Below, one piece after another: positions 10,565 through 21,639 of a stretch of 64,000 bases of DNA. The position numbers and the translations under genes were made by a program. Origin of the DNA: Notamacropus eugenii (Eukaryota > Chordata > Mammalia > Diprotodontia > Macropodidae); assembly GCF_028372415.1 (NCBI RefSeq), contig NC_092872.1, positions 519,560,224 to 519,624,223 of the forward strand, written 5' to 3'. Under the pieces are notes generated by a model. It was not told where the DNA came from. It saw only the letters and a list, made by a program, of their open reading frames with translations, and ran no database searches. Numbering within the stretch: position 1 is the stretch's first letter; the number at the start of each line of letters is the position of its first letter.

Positions 10565-10735
10565 TGTGTTAGGAAAGACACTGCTAAGTCAGAGTACATC
10601 CAGAGAAGAGTGACCAGCATGGGGAAAGGACAGAAAACCATTCTACACAAAAAATGATTGAAGAGCATGTAGGGATGCCTAGTCCAGTGAAGAGGAGATT
10701 TAGATAACATAGAGATATGAATTCCTTTCCTTAAG
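10565..10735 (+). mobile_element. L3/CR1 LINE 3'UTR fragment
   Basis: CCAGAGAAGAGTGACCAGCA, GAAAGGACAGAAAACCATTC and AATGATTGAAGAGCATG follow the L3 3'UTR order. Confidence 0.45.
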
Positions 10736-10737
10736 TT

Positions 10738-10850
10738 GACATGGGTAGCAAGTACTATAACTGGGATCTTAACCTAAGTCCTTCACTCCCAATCCATTGT
10801 TCTATCCACTGCACTATCCTGCCTGAGCTACTAGGTATCAGAATCAGGAT
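10738..10850 (-). mobile_element. Antisense SINE head fragment
   Basis: TCCATTGTTCTATCCACTGC is the reverse complement of the common SINE A-box region. Confidence 0.5.
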
Positions 10851-11074
10851 TTGAGACTCCTGATTCTAAGTCCCTTTCTACTCCACCATTCTACTTTCCC
10901 CAACACCTCCCCCCAAAATTAAAGGATATAGAACTTTAAAAAATTCACAACAAAAACCATATTGTTTTCATGAGGATCTAATTTTTTCTTCCATACATTT
11001 CTTAAAGGTCATCCTTACTATAATATCATAATATAAAAACATTATCATGGTTATTATATTAAAATAATTTGATA

Positions 11075-11335
11075 ATAGTAACTGGCAATTACATAGCACT
11101 TTTTAAAAAATTTGCAAAGCTCTCTACATACATTATCACATTTGGCCCTCACGATAGCCCTGTGAGGTAGGTACTCTGGGTATTATTATCCCCTCTTTTA
11201 CATAGGAGAAAACTGAAGCTCACAGATGTTAAGCAATTTACCTATGATCAATTACTCCACTTCGGAATATCGGGGGACAATCTGAACCAAGGTTCTAATT
11301 CCAAGTTCAATCATCTACTCACTCTGCCAGTGTAT
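11075..11335 (-). mobile_element. Near full-length MIR3-like SINE, antisense
   Basis: TACATAGCACTTTTTAAAA, GCCCTGTGAGGTAGGTACTC, ATTATTATCCCCTCTTTTAC and GAGAAAACTGAAGCTCACAG are the reversed 3' end and core of a MIR-family SINE, ending in a decayed tRNA-like head. Confidence 0.75.
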
Positions 11336-11339
11336 GAAT

Positions 11340-12085
11340 TCCTACCCAAAAGGGCCTCCAAATTATGCTGTTGCCTTTGCTTCTACCTCTGGTGCTACTG
11401 TAAATGATGTGGACACCCCTCGTCTTTTCCACAGTAGGTTAATCTGTTCCCTGGTTTAGCAAATTCCATAGCTGCAAAATTCCATATATTGAGTTATCGT
11501 ACAATGAGAGGTACCTGCATGTCCAAACCCCTTGATTCTTCCAGCAGCAGTTTCAATGAATGGCTAAAAATCTTAGTTACTAGAAAATCGGGATTAAAGG
11601 CAGGCTCTACTATTTACTATGCTCCATTTTATGAGATGCTGGTCGCAGGCTTTAATTAAGTGTGGGGGAGGCATCTGAGCATTAGTTTACAGGACACAGT
11701 GGATACAATGAAGACCAGATAGTTCCTGAATTTTAATTTTCTATTAAAAAATACTTCCCTGAAGAACTAGCTGAATGTATTTTGCCACAAAATTCCTCTT
11801 TCTGTTCACACAGAATGACAGAACACCACAACGAGAAATCTAAAAGCTATACATAAAATTAGAAAGTGGAGAATTAAAGTTACCCAACCATGAAAAGTAT
11901 GAGATTGCTTTCAATCTTGTTCAGACCTCATCTAGATGCATTCCTGATTTCACCAAGTGTGTTGGATTGTCAGAAAATCAAATCACCTGAAAGTGCATAT
12001 GTTTTTTGAGGACTGGCCTGATAAAACCCAGGCAGCCTCCTAACCCAGGATGAATAACTGGACAGAGGAGCCAGGAGAGAGTGGT
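11340..12085. other. No recognisable feature
   Basis: Unassigned sequence. No repeat or coding signal recognised. Confidence 0.4.
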
Positions 12086-12089
12086 TTGC

Positions 12090-12410
12090 TCTGGGGTTTG
12101 TTATTGACTCATCTCATGATCTCTCCTTCTCCCTCAAGGGCTCCATTTATCTGTTAGATGAGGAAACAGGACTCAAAGATGTCAAAGGTCCCTTCCAGCT
12201 CTGCTTTTCTATATTATAAGTTCCTTTCAGCTGAGACATTCTCTTTTTGGTTTTAAGATCCCCCCACCACTCATACTCTCTTTCTCATACACTTTCCTCT
12301 TCTAATATTCCAGGTTCTCAGTTCCCTGTCATTTCAAATTGTAAGATTCCTTCATGTTCTCATGTTTTAGGGTGACTTTCTGGTCTAACATTACATTGTT
12401 CTGGGTATCA
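12090..12410 (+). repeat. SINE with CR1-type tail passing into degenerate ~33-bp tail repeats
   Basis: A weak SINE core (TTTATCTGTTAGATGAGGAA) leads into AAAGGTCCCTTCCAGCTCTG. Similar CCTTTCAGCTGAGACATTCT-like units then recur irregularly to about 12410. The same unit forms clearer arrays at 45235-45560 and 51790-51985. Confidence 0.45.
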
Positions 12411-12624
12411 CAATCCAATGAACTAAAATGAAATTTTCTCAGCCAAAGCAATGTCAGTTTTCCATAAATCCAAAATCAGAGTTGTGTTCCTCCTATCAAA
12501 GTTTGGACTTTTTTTCATTGAAATGAAAAAATCAGAGACATTTTACAGCCATAAAAAAAATAAGAAAACCGTTTTGATAATGTATGATGAGTCTAAGAAG
12601 CAATAGATGAAATATTACTCAAAT

Positions 12625-12890
12625 GACAAATTAGGCAGTTAGGTTACACGGCAAATCCAGTACTGATCTTGGAGTCAGGGTGACCCAAGTTTGAATCCTC
12701 CTTCAGACACTTACTAGCTATATGACTCTGGGCAAGTCATTTAACTTCTCTCAGCCTCAATTTCCCCATCTATAAAATGGGGATAACAGCAACATCTATT
12801 TCTGAAAGTTGTTGCAAGGATCAAATGGGATAATGCATGCAAAGCACGTTGCAAACCTTAAAGCACTGTACAAACTTTAGCTGCAATGTT
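12625..12890 (+). mobile_element. Near full-length MIR3-like SINE
   Basis: In order: head CTTGGAGTCAGGGTGACCC, B-box-like GTTTGAATCCTCC, core CTGGGCAAGTCATTTAACTT, CCCCATCTATAAAATGGGGA, and 3' end GCAAACCTTAAAGCACTGTA. Confidence 0.8.
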
Positions 12891-13204
12891 CTTCCCCTGT
12901 GCTTGAGAAAAAGAAATGGAATGCTTTTCAGCTTTCCGGTGGTTTAAGGGGAAGGGGACAACTGAGTCAACCAATGTCATGAGGAGCTGGATCTTCTCAG
13001 CTGAGGACAAGTCTTCTGCTGTGTACATTGCTAGCTTGAAAGCAGAGTCAATCCTGCAAGAGTTTTATTTGATGATTGTAAAAAACATTGAAATACACCA
13101 TTAAAATGTGTAAACAGAACTTTATCTTTTTCCTACTCATCACAAACCCTAGTTTTGTTTAAACTGCTGAGGCTTCAAAAGAGTACCAATAAATAAGGGA
13201 GAGA

Positions 13205-13430
13205 GATGATGTTAAGAGCTGGAAAAGATCTTGGAACATAGATCATTAGAATTGGAAAGAACTTCATGGGTCACCTACTAACACAAACCCCTTATTCTAA
13301 AGATACAAGAACCAAGACAGAGAGTTAAGGTGACTTGCCTAAGGTCACATAATAAGGGTTAGAATCTGTACTAGAACTCAGAACTCCTAGTTCTTGATCT
13401 TTCCCCAAGTCTAGAGGGGCTAATTACTTC
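13205..13430 (-). mobile_element. Antisense SINE with CR1-type tail (two tail units)
   Basis: GAGCTGGAAAAGATCTTGGA and GAATTGGAAAGAACTTCATG are two successive reversed tail units. GGTGACTTGCCTAAGGTCAC is the core. Confidence 0.6.
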
Positions 13431-13439
13431 TACTTTCAT

Positions 13440-14385
13440 TTAAACATTTTAAAATGTATAACCAAGAATCAAAAAGAGAGGAAACAAGCAGTTTGGCATA
13501 CCAACCAAGTCTGACGATATCCGCAATGTTCAATGCCAACAATCCCCTATCTCTCCTCAGAAGGGAGAGAGTGCGTGTTTACTAGTTGCAAAGGTGTATT
13601 TTTAGTGTACTTAGAAAAACCTTTCTTCAGATTGAGAGATAATGGCAGGAAGTGAAGCTGTACAGAAATAAGCTCTCTACCTATCAGCCCATACATACTG
13701 TCATCCTTCAGTTTGAAAAACAACAAACAGTAAACCTTCTGGATCTGACTAAGCTGAGAGTTGGAAAACATCAATTTACTACAAAAGAAGCTTGTGTTTT
13801 GTTTCAACAGTTAACCAAAAAAATGGTTCTCTTGACTTTAAAAAGGACTTATTACAGATTTATGGGCCCAGGACATTCATCCTTTGGTTCAGTTGCGACA
13901 TTTTCATATTTATACATACAATTGACTTCCTATCCACAAAAGAGTAAGCCTGGGTAGCTTCTGGTGTGGTCTTTTTATTTTTTCTTTTAAAGTTGACACT
14001 GCAATTACCCAATGTTAATAGGTAATTAAAACAAAACAAATTATATGTCCTAAAAACTAGAGAAGAGTAGAGAGAATTGGGGCTAAACTAGATGGGCTTT
14101 TTAAACTCCTTCCCAGTAAGTGCCCTGATTCCTCGAAATGGCAATGATTCTCAAGAATTGAGACCATATTAATTAGGTAATTCATAATTTAATTTTGACA
14201 TGGCGTCATGAGCAAAACTCTTATAATTGCTTTGAAAGTCTTTCATTCGACAAACAATAGAACTTTAAAACTAATAGAATTCTCCACTAACCTATTAGGA
14301 AGTTATGCAGTGGGTACTCCTCAAATGACTTGTATCTAGTCACTTAATCATGTCAGGAAAATCTGAAACTTATTATTGTCCTAAA
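13440..14385. other. No recognisable feature
   Basis: Opposed open frames of 86 and 101 codons overlap near 13547-13957. Neither resembles a known protein, neither has a preferred codon pattern, and I do not call a gene. Confidence 0.4.
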
Positions 14386-14389
14386 GAAT

Positions 14390-14575
14390 CTTCTTATATT
14401 CCTGAAGAATCTCAAAGCTCAGAGACATCATTTAATTTAACAGATACAGAAACTGAGAATGAGAGGTATGAAGTGGTTTGCCCAAAGTTAGATATCAAGG
14501 AAGTGGGCAGAACTAGGAACAAAACTTAGCTATCCTGAGACGTTCCACCTTACCATGGTGCCCATCTAGTCCATA
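14390..14575 (-). mobile_element. Antisense SINE
   Basis: CAGATACAGAAACTGAGAAT, GTGGTTTGCCCAAAGTTAGA and CCTGAGACGTTCCACC are a diverged reversed SINE core and head. Confidence 0.5.
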
Positions 14576-14639
14576 AAAAAGTGATCTGTTGGCTGCCAGG
14601 ACTAGAGCTTATGGAGTCAATCTTAGGTTTTGGTCCTGG

Positions 14640-14845
14640 TTCTCACAGAATCATAGTGTCAGACTGGAAAAGGAACCCTTAGAGATCATCTAATCCAATG
14701 CCCTGAATTTGCGAGAAAGAATCTGATTCTCAAGGAGGGGAAGTGACTTGACTAATGTCACATAGCGAGTTAGTGGAAGAACTAGGAAGAGAAGCTTGGT
14801 CTCCTGACTCTAAATGAGTGCTGCTTCTGATTGTATTATGTCAGC
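14640..14845 (-). mobile_element. Antisense SINE with CR1-type tail
   Basis: GACTGGAAAAGGAACCCTTA, AGATCATCTAATCCAATGCC (reversed CR1-like tail), GGGAAGTGACTTGACTAATG (core) and TCTCCTGACTCTAAATG (head) occur in the expected order. Confidence 0.7.
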
Positions 14846-14984
14846 CCCAGGTGATCAGGCTCTGGGCAACAGATTCCATATATTCAAACTTGCAAGAGAC
14901 TTCATAAGTCAGCTGATTCCCTGATAATGGGAAATATTCCTAGCTAGAAAACCCAGGATAATCATTGATACAGGTACCTTCCTC

Positions 14985-15238
14985 CTTTTAAAAAATTCAC
15001 TTTATTTTTAATTTATGGAATAAAACCAATATCTTATAACATTTACCAAGATAAGATCAAAATGCATATATGACCTAGACATAAAGAGAGAGATTAAAAG
15101 AAAATTAGAAGAACGTGGAAGATATTACTTATCAGACTTATGGATAGGCAAGTTATTTATGAATAAACAAGAGACAGAGCTAAATTAGATATAAAATGGA
15201 TAATTTCAATTGCATTAAATTAAAAGACTCCTTCCTCT
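14985..15238 (+). mobile_element. L1 ORF2 fragment
   Basis: Broken-frame translation shows an L1 ORF2 C-terminal-half order, with REIKRKLEERGRYYLSDLWI then GKLFMNKQE. Several stops interrupt it, and no TSD was identified. Confidence 0.6.
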
Positions 15239-15415
15239 TAAAGGATCAGTCCACTCAGAGGGCCAAATTACAGTGAAAGAATTGCTTGGTGGGCATAGAA
15301 TCAGAGCAAAAAGAAACTGAGGGCACTTTCACTGAGCAGAGATGATCAATCACTGGCAATTCTAGGGAGATTTCTGCCTATATAGAGAGAGTTATTTAGA
15401 GTAGAGAGTAAGCTA

Positions 15416-15417
<2 letters not shown>

Positions 15418-15471
<54 letters not shown>

Positions 15472-15503
15472 TCCTCTCTCTCTCTGTCTCTCTCTCTCTC
15501 TCA
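15418..15503 (+). repeat. TC/CT microsatellite
   Basis: About 86 bp of nearly pure CT dinucleotides with a few G or extra T interruptions. The Glu/Arg frame on the opposite strand is an artefact. Confidence 0.97.
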
Positions 15504-15515
15504 CTTTCTCTTTGT

Positions 15516-15593
15516 GTATATATACATATACACACACATATAGGTATGTGAGTGTGTGTATGTGTGTGTGTATGTATGTATGTATGTGTGTAT
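15516..15593 (+). repeat. TG/TATG simple repeat
   Basis: TATACA/CACACA passes into TGTGTG and GTATGTATGTATG. Confidence 0.9.
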
Positions 15594-15599
15594 TGCTAT

Positions 15600-16040
15600 C
15601 CTTACCTGGAATCTGGGATGGTCACTAGAGTCAGAGAATTCTTTTCTCCAGACAGAGGCTAGAGGACTACCATTATGGACCTACTCCAACTCTGGCCCTC
15701 CCTTTCCTAGGGGATGTTCAGATCCGAATGCCTTTGTTTGGACATTATCTTGGATATGCTACGATGCAATCACATCTTTCTTTACAATCAGTTACATTCC
15801 AGCCATGCTTTTCTAGGAGACATCCTGGCCTCATTGATTGATGGATAACAACCCATTCACAAACACATCATCTCTCCAGACTAGCTTACTTATGCAGTTG
15901 GTCAAACTCTTTACTCTATGTTAATTCTGTTTATGGGAATGACATTTTCTCAAGCTTCTTTCCAAATCTGAGAGTTTCCCCCATTTGGGGCTTGTAGCCC
16001 ACTGTGCATAAGTTCTAACATGTCAGCACAATTTATGTAT
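15600..16040. other. No recognisable feature
   Basis: An 86-codon frame crosses 15556-15816 but begins in the simple repeat and has no known domain. Confidence 0.4.
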
Positions 16041-16044
16041 GTAG

Positions 16045-16275
16045 AGTACTGACAAGAACAGGAGCCTTGGACTCAGTAGACATGGGTTCAAATCCCAGCT
16101 CTGATGCACATTAGGCCATAAGTTATTTATAGAAGCCTCAAATTATTTTTAAGAGATGACAACTTTCTGCCATCTCTAAAATGGGGTTACAAAATTTGTA
16201 ATTGCATGCAAAGGGATATTATGAAGAAACTGATTTTAAAAAGTAAAAGTGCTATAAAAATGTGAGTAATGACTA
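16045..16275 (+). mobile_element. Diverged MIR SINE
   Basis: GGAGCCTTGGACTCAGTAGA, GGGTTCAAATCCCAGCTCTG and the 3' end AAAAGTGCTATAAAAATGTG mark an old MIR copy. Confidence 0.65.
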
Positions 16276-16282
16276 GTATTAT

Positions 16283-16900
16283 TCATTCAAGAAACCTTTA
16301 CCAAAAGTTCGGTACACTGTGTTTGACATTGAGGAAAGGAAAATATTTCTCTCAGATCCAACCTCTGTTTTCATGGAACATATATAGTCTACTAGGGAGC
16401 TATAACAAACATACATATTACTATAATGCATAATAGTCTATGCTACATGAATTAGAATATAGGTAAAACTTCATTATGTGAGATCTGAGGAGAAAGGTTA
16501 TTTGCTAATCAGAGAATTAGAGAATGAATAAATATATGAATTTAGTCATTTTAAAAATATTTGTTAAATGTTTACACACTGTGTAAGTACTGTGCTAAGT
16601 ACTAAGAGTGGGAAACAAGGAAAAAGTCCTGTTTCCACAGTTTTGGGTGATCAGATTTGTGACCTAGCATGGTCAGGTTAGAGGTCAGAAACTTGTGCGC
16701 AGGCTTGATGAAGTATTTGAGGGAAAGTCTATCAGAAAGAAGAACATGAAGCCATGTGGCAATGGATGGTGGGGCAGGAGGTCCAAAATTCGGAGCAGAA
16801 TCAGAAGCTTCCATTAGTCTGAACATATTGTAGTCTTCCTGCAACCTCACTTGGAAGCTGCCCATTCATTCAAGGGGAATGAACATAAAGATTCATAAAA
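16283..16900. other. Old unclassified repeat motif and unassigned sequence
   Basis: CAAGAAACCTTTACC (near 16290) and CTGTGTAAGTACTGTGCTAA (near 16580) belong to a motif also seen at 2330, 18960, 22410, 33170 and 59230. The family is not named here. An 87-codon reverse frame at 16602-16865 matches nothing I know. Confidence 0.35.
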
Positions 16901-17050
16901 GTATTCCTGATTTCACAACAGGTATTGATCTTTGTTTAAGATGAGCTTGTTTCTTACCTTTGGGAGTTTGTTAGTTGGGGTCATTTCTCACACTAGGGAT
17001 ACAAAAACAAAAGCAGACAATATTCCTTGGCCTCATGGAGCTTACATTCT

Positions 17051-17518
17051 TTTTTTCCAAATGAATTTTTATTGATATCTTTTTTTACATTACCAGAATT
17101 TCTCCCAGAATCCTTCTCCCTTTCACCACCTAGAAAGCCATTTCATATAATAAATAATATTTTAAAGAAAAAAAAGAGGAAGAAAATGGAAAAAACTCAG
17201 CAAAAACAAACCTACTAAAAAGTCTGAAAGTCCATGTGATGCACCCGTGGCTCTCCCACCACTTCAAAGCAGTGGAGCAGGAGTGTCTTCTCGTGTCTGC
17301 TCTCCAGCGTCACGCTTGTTGCTGGCGATTTTGTGATGTCCACTTTTGACTGTTTTGTGTGTGGTTCTTTACATTCGCATTATTGCAATTACTGTGTATA
17401 TTGTTTTCTTGACTTGATTTATTGAAATAAATCTATGTTTCCATGCTTCTCTATATTCATCACATTCATGGCTTCCTGTAGCACATTAATATTTCATTAC
17501 ATTCATGTGCCCCAAGAA
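17051..17518 (-). mobile_element. 5'-truncated L1, antisense, with 10-bp TSD
   Basis: It begins with poly-T and contains reversed L1 ORF2-end/3'UTR sequence (TTTTATTGATATC, CATTAATATTTCATTACATT, TTCATGTGCCCCAA). CTTACATTCT flanks it on both sides (17041-17050, 17519-17528). The insertion splits an older repeat whose GGAGCTTACATTCT and GATGGAGACAAC parts lie on either side. Confidence 0.8.
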
Positions 17519-17528
17519 CTTACATTCT

Positions 17529-17935
17529 ACTGATGGAGACAACACAAATGGATTTGGAAGCCAGGCTGCAGTATTGTGGTTTTGAAATTTACTGGGAAGA
17601 TTAGCATACTTTATGTCCTTTCACAAATGCCATGTGAGCTGGGCTTTAGAAAAATGGACAAGGCGAGCCAAGGCCTGGCCAATCCAGACTCATTTCTCAT
17701 AGGAGCCTTTCTTTTTGGAATACTCTCTCCCACCCTTCTTCATGTAGGAATCCTGTTCGTTCCCAAGTGATGAATTGTAGTCTTTTCTCCTTCTTAAAGA
17801 CTGCCAAGTTCTCTAGTCTCCATTAATTATCTATGAGCCTCAATGGCACTTTTTGTCTGCCCCCTACATTTGACATTTCATGGCCTGCTGTCTTAGATTA
17901 TTTTCAACTTATTCATAATAACATAATAATACCAG
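17529..17935. other. No recognisable feature
   Basis: The rest of the older repeat and unassigned DNA. A 64-codon frame at 17576-17770 has no known relative. Confidence 0.35.
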
Positions 17936-18131
17936 ATATGTGTGTGTGTGTGTAAATATATGTGTGTGTGATATGTGGAGTTTTTAAGGTTGGTAATAGA
18001 TTTTATTTACATTAATATCCTTTGAGCCTCACAACAACCTTATGATATAATAATTTATAGGTTACATACTATTATCACCACTTTACCGAGAGGCAGTTGA
18101 GGCTCAGAGAGTTTGAATGATTTGGTCATAC

Positions 18132-18640
18132 TGTTGCAGTTTGGGGTGCTGAGAACCCCAAAATGTAAGGATATAGGTCAAGTCTGCCTAGAATGAATTC
18201 AATCACTCAAGCCATCTGTTAGTCAACGTAGCAAGGTTTATTGTAAGACCAGTAGGGCCAGCAGATTCCTAGTAAATCTGCAACATTGTAAGGCCAGTAG
18301 GAGTCGGCAGGGTTTCTAGTGAATCTGCAAGTTAGTAGGAGTGAGACTGATGGACAAAAGGAGAGTGAAAGGATCTGAATGGGATTAAAGAATGGTAAAT
18401 AGACTGGGGTGGGCCAAGAGCCCAGTGAAAGGACCTCAAGTAGGCTAAATTGGTGATCTAGATGAGAGTTACAGTGAAAGAAACTTCAAGTAAGCTAATT
18501 AGGTGATATAGGTTGGCCAGTAGACTTGGGTGGAGATACCAGTGATTTGGGCTGTTGAAATGCATGGGAAAATTCTGGGACTGAGCTGCCAAAAGACATG
18601 GTCCCTTCTCCTCTGGGGTCCAGGTCCCACCACCCCATCA
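18132..18640 (-). mobile_element. Solo LTR with 4-bp TSD
   Basis: The 509-bp element begins TGTTGCAG and ends CCCCATCA (TG...CA) and is flanked by ATAC (18128-18131, 18641-18644). A reverse-strand AATAAA lies at about 18238-18243, roughly 105 bp from the - strand 3' terminus, giving a plausible polyadenylation signal and - strand orientation. A 4-bp duplication is typical of class I (gammaretrovirus-like) endogenous elements. No internal retroviral genes are attached. Internal direct repeats are noted separately. Confidence 0.7.
18239..18500 (-). repeat. Internal direct repeats within the LTR
   Basis: Two ~47-bp units (18239-18286 and 18287-18334) share GTAAGRCCAGTAGG and TAGTRAATCTGCAA. Three further segments start AGTGAAAGGATC (near 18365), AGTGAAAGGACC (near 18425) and AGTGAAAGAAAC (near 18472). 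Confidence 0.65.
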
Positions 18641-18650
18641 ATACAGCTTA

Positions 18651-18830
18651 TTGTTCAGTTATGTTCTTTTCATGACCCTGTACAGGGTTTTCTTTGCAAA
18701 GATACAGGAGTAGTTCGCCATTTCCTTCTCTAGTAGATTAAAGTAAACAGAAATTAAGTGACTTGCCCAGGTTCACACAGCTAATCCAGTGTGAGGCTGG
18801 ATTTGAATTCAGGTCCACTGAGCCACCTAG
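18651..18830 (-). mobile_element. Antisense SINE with RTE-like tail
   Basis: TTGTTCAGTTATG, CATTTCCTTCTC, AAGTGACTTGCCCAGGTTCA, ATTTGAATTCAGG and GAGCCACCTAGAT occur in reversed SINE order. It lies inside the older SINE at 17985-18912. Confidence 0.75.
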
Positions 18831-18954
18831 ATACATTTAGTATGTGTCAAAGACAAGATTATAGGCCTTTCTTGACTCCAGGGCTAGTGCCTAATCCATT
18901 ATACCATTCAGCACCTTCATGCAAGTATGAGTTTTGTCTCTCCCATAAAGCATA

Positions 18955-19085
18955 ATCAATCAAGTATTTATTAAGCACCTACAACACATCACGCACTGTA
19001 TACACTGGGATACAAAGATAAAAGTGAAATAATCCCTGCCCTCAGAGTTTACGTCCTAATGGGGAAGCACACATGTACACATCAG
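18955..19085 (+). repeat. Unclassified interspersed repeat fragment
   Basis: TATTTATTAAGCACCTACAA, ACTGGGATACAAAGA and CCCTGCCCTCAGAGTTTACG follow an order common in mammalian genomes. I cannot assign the family reliably. Confidence 0.5.
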
Positions 19086-19810
19086 TGTAATGAGTACTCT
19101 CCCTGTTTTGCTGAACTGGAGAATTTCCCATGGAATTGGGCATGTGCTATGGCCCTTTCTGTGTGACATGTGTGCTGGCTTCTAGGTGAAGGATTTCAGC
19201 TGTTCCTAATTAGTCCCTTGGTCCTCATGATGGCAGTAACTTTAAAGATGATTAGCAACTAAGCCAAGAAGAGGCACTCCCTCTCTAGGGTGTAGGAACT
19301 TCTAAATCCTCCAAATCTCTCTTTTGGGACAGATCTAGTGTCAACTGTCCTATAAGCTATCAGCAAAGGATAAGGGGATTTCTCTATAGCACCCTACCCT
19401 TTACTTGCCCCAACCCATAAGTAGCAATGAAATCTACAACTGAAGTACAATCCAGTAAGAACATGTGGTTGCCTAAGTGAGCCTGAGACTGGACATCAAG
19501 TGGTTGCCTCTTTGGTTTTGTTTCCCTGAACCCAAGTCACCAAAGAGCAGTCCTGAAAAACAGATGTTTCTGGCCCTACAAGGATCCTCAAGAAGTCTGA
19601 AAGGCAGGGAGTTCCTGAGTTGGTGCCAGTTGCTAACTGGGAAGTTATTTCCTGAAGCTACAACACTTCTCTGAGAAGATGACAACAGGCTCTTCATAAG
19701 TCTGAAGTAATGAGGGCTACATCTAGCCTAGCTAGACAGAAGATCGGAACTTTGGAATTGTTTAGATGGTACAGATCTGAGATGAATGTGAAAAATCTCT
19801 TCAGCATTCC
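19086..19810. other. No recognisable feature
   Basis: Two opposed frames of 74 and 65 codons overlap at 19473-19697. Neither resembles a known protein. Confidence 0.4.
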
Positions 19811-19811
19811 T

Positions 19812-20070
19812 ACAAAGGGCAGCTAAGAAGTAAAGCGGATAGACCTCTAGGGCTTGGAATCAGGAACACTCATCTTCCTGAGTTTAAATCTGTTCTCAGA
19901 CATTTACTAGCTGTGTGACCATGGGCAAGTCATTTCACCATGTTTACTTCAATTTCTTCATCTATAAAATGAGCTGGAGAAGGAAATGGCAAACCACTCC
20001 AGTATCTCTGCCAAGAAAACCCCAAAATGGGGTCATAGGGAGTCAGACACAATGGAACAACAACACTGAG
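19812..20070 (+). mobile_element. Complete tRNA-derived SINE with RTE-like tail
   Basis: In order: GGGCAGCTAAGAAG head, GCTTGGAATCAGGAACACTC, core GTGTGACCATGGGCAAGTCA, then AAATGGCAAACCACTCCAGT and AACCCCAAAATGGGGTCATA tail. The small open frame across the 3' half is incidental. Confidence 0.85.
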
Positions 20071-20299
20071 TACTTTCTAGAAAGTACTCTTTTCACTCTT
20101 TTTAGAGGAGACCCTAAACATGCATCATGACTAAGCTTTGTTGTAGAAATTTTTCCAGGTGCTCCAGGGGGATGCCAGGTGTGTAAAAGTCAGACTACCC
20201 AGGATGAATCCAGGGTCTCTTTGATCCCAGAGCCAAAGTCCCTTGTGGACTTTGGCAACACATATATTTGTAAAATACACTTAAAGTATAGATGCAAGG

Positions 20300-20870
20300 G
20301 GACTTGGAAGAGAAAGTACCAGCAGCTATAGGGACCAGGAAAAGGTCTCCTGTAGAAATTAGCACTTGAGCTGGGTCTTAAAGGAAGTCAGGGATTCCAA
20401 GAGGCAAGGATGAGAAGAGACAGCATTATGATTGAGGGGATCTCCAGTGTATAAACATGGAGAATGGGAGATAGAGTATTATATGGAGGAAGACCAAGTA
20501 GACCAGTGTGGCTAGACCATAGACTATATAGAGGGGAATGATGTATAATAAAGTTGAAAAGGGAAGATGGGGCTGGTTTGGGAAGAGCTTTAAATGACAG
20601 CAGAGAAGTTTATAGTTGATCATAAGCCACTGTAGTGTATTGAGTAGAGTGGTGATATGGACAGGTTTGTACTACTTCAGGAAAATCCCACTGGCAGCTG
20701 TGCAGAGAACAGACTGGAGTGGGGATAGACTTGAGTTAGGAAGACCTATTAGAAAGTTGTTGCAATAGCCTAAGTAAGAGGAAATTATCTAGGGTGAAAG
20801 TGAAAAGAGAGAAGGGTATGAATGTGAGAAATGCTGTGAAGGTAGAAAGAGAAAGGACAAGATTTAGCAA
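20300..20870 (-). mobile_element. Antisense L2 LINE
   Basis: GGGTCTTAAAGGAAGTCAGG, CCAAGTAGACCAGTGTGGCT, AAGCCACTGTAGTG and GAAAGTTGTTGCAATAGCCT follow, in reverse, the C-terminal part of L2 ORF2 and the 3'UTR. Frames are broken throughout. Confidence 0.65.
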
Positions 20871-20884
20871 CTGACAAAATCCTG

Positions 20885-21035
20885 CCTTCTACAGAAAACC
20901 TTTCCAGCATGTTATATATTTGTATGTGGTCTCTCCCATTAGACTGTAAACTCCTTGAGGACAGGAGGTATCTTTTGCCTCATTTTGCCTGGCACATAGT
21001 AGGTGCTTCATCAATGTTTATTGAATTGAATCGAA
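20885..21035 (+). mobile_element. L2 LINE 3' end
   Basis: AGACTGTAAACTCCTTGAGG, GCCTGGCACATAGTAGGTGC and ATGTTTATTGAATTGAATCG are the classic L2 3' terminus. Confidence 0.8.
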
Positions 21036-21179
21036 AAGGTAGGAGTTGACTTGCACCTTGGACATTCACTTTGGGTCCCGGAACTCTGAGAGGTGAGCTT
21101 TCACCTTATTTTGTCTGGAATGGCGCTTCAAAGCTGCTTTCTAACAATGTCCACCACTATGTCCCCCTTCCCCTGTTGT

Positions 21180-21400
21180 GTGTTACCTTTATCCATTAAA
21201 AATTGAGATCCTTGAGAGTAGGGACTCTTTTTCCTTTCTTTGTATCCCCAGTACTTACCACAGTGCCTGGCACTTTGTAAGAACTTAAAAAGAAATACTG
21301 GTTGACTGTTTTTCTTGTTTTCATTTATATCCCTAACACTTAGCACAGAGTTTACCACATAGAAGGTGCTTAATTAATAGTCTATCTTTCATTTATGTAT
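21180..21400 (+). mobile_element. Two successive L2-like 3' ends
   Basis: GAGATCCTTGAGAGTAGGGA with CAGTGCCTGGCACTTTGTAA, then a second end ACACTTAGCACAGAGTTTAC with GAAGGTGCTTAATTAATAG. The order suggests two overlapping old insertions or a local duplication of the end. Confidence 0.55.
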
Positions 21401-21639
21401 CTAGCTAATATTCCCCACATTCTCATTTAAATATAAGTACAGTACCTAGCAAAGGTCAAGTCACATAGAAAGTGCTAAGTAATTTTTTAATTGAATTTAA
21501 ATGTTAGAAAAAAAATTTTTCCCTCATTGGAACAAATAGATATATGAATTAATTTTTGGCAACCGCACCTGAAGGAGACACAGGAAACTTTTAGCTTCCG
21601 GCCTAAGAGAAAGAAGTTTCCTCTTGCTGCTAGATATTA

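Larger units (their letters stand above)
17985..18912 (-). mobile_element. Old antisense SINE split by a solo LTR and a younger SINE
   Basis: Three pieces form one interrupted SINE: 17985-18131 (reversed 3' end and core, GAGGCAGTTGAGGCTCAGAG), 18641-18650 (ATACAGCTTA) and about 18832-18912 (TAGTATGTGTCAAAGACAAG, CTTGACTCCAGGGCTAGTGC). Removing the two inserts restores the usual order of a SINE core and head. Confidence 0.65.

Noticed and set aside
13547..13957. Opposed 86- and 101-codon frames as a possible gene
   Set aside because: No recognisable domain, no splice context, and both strands are open over the same bases, as expected by chance in AT-rich DNA.
15346..15537. Arg/Glu-rich reverse frame
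   Set aside because: An artefact of the CT dinucleotide tract.
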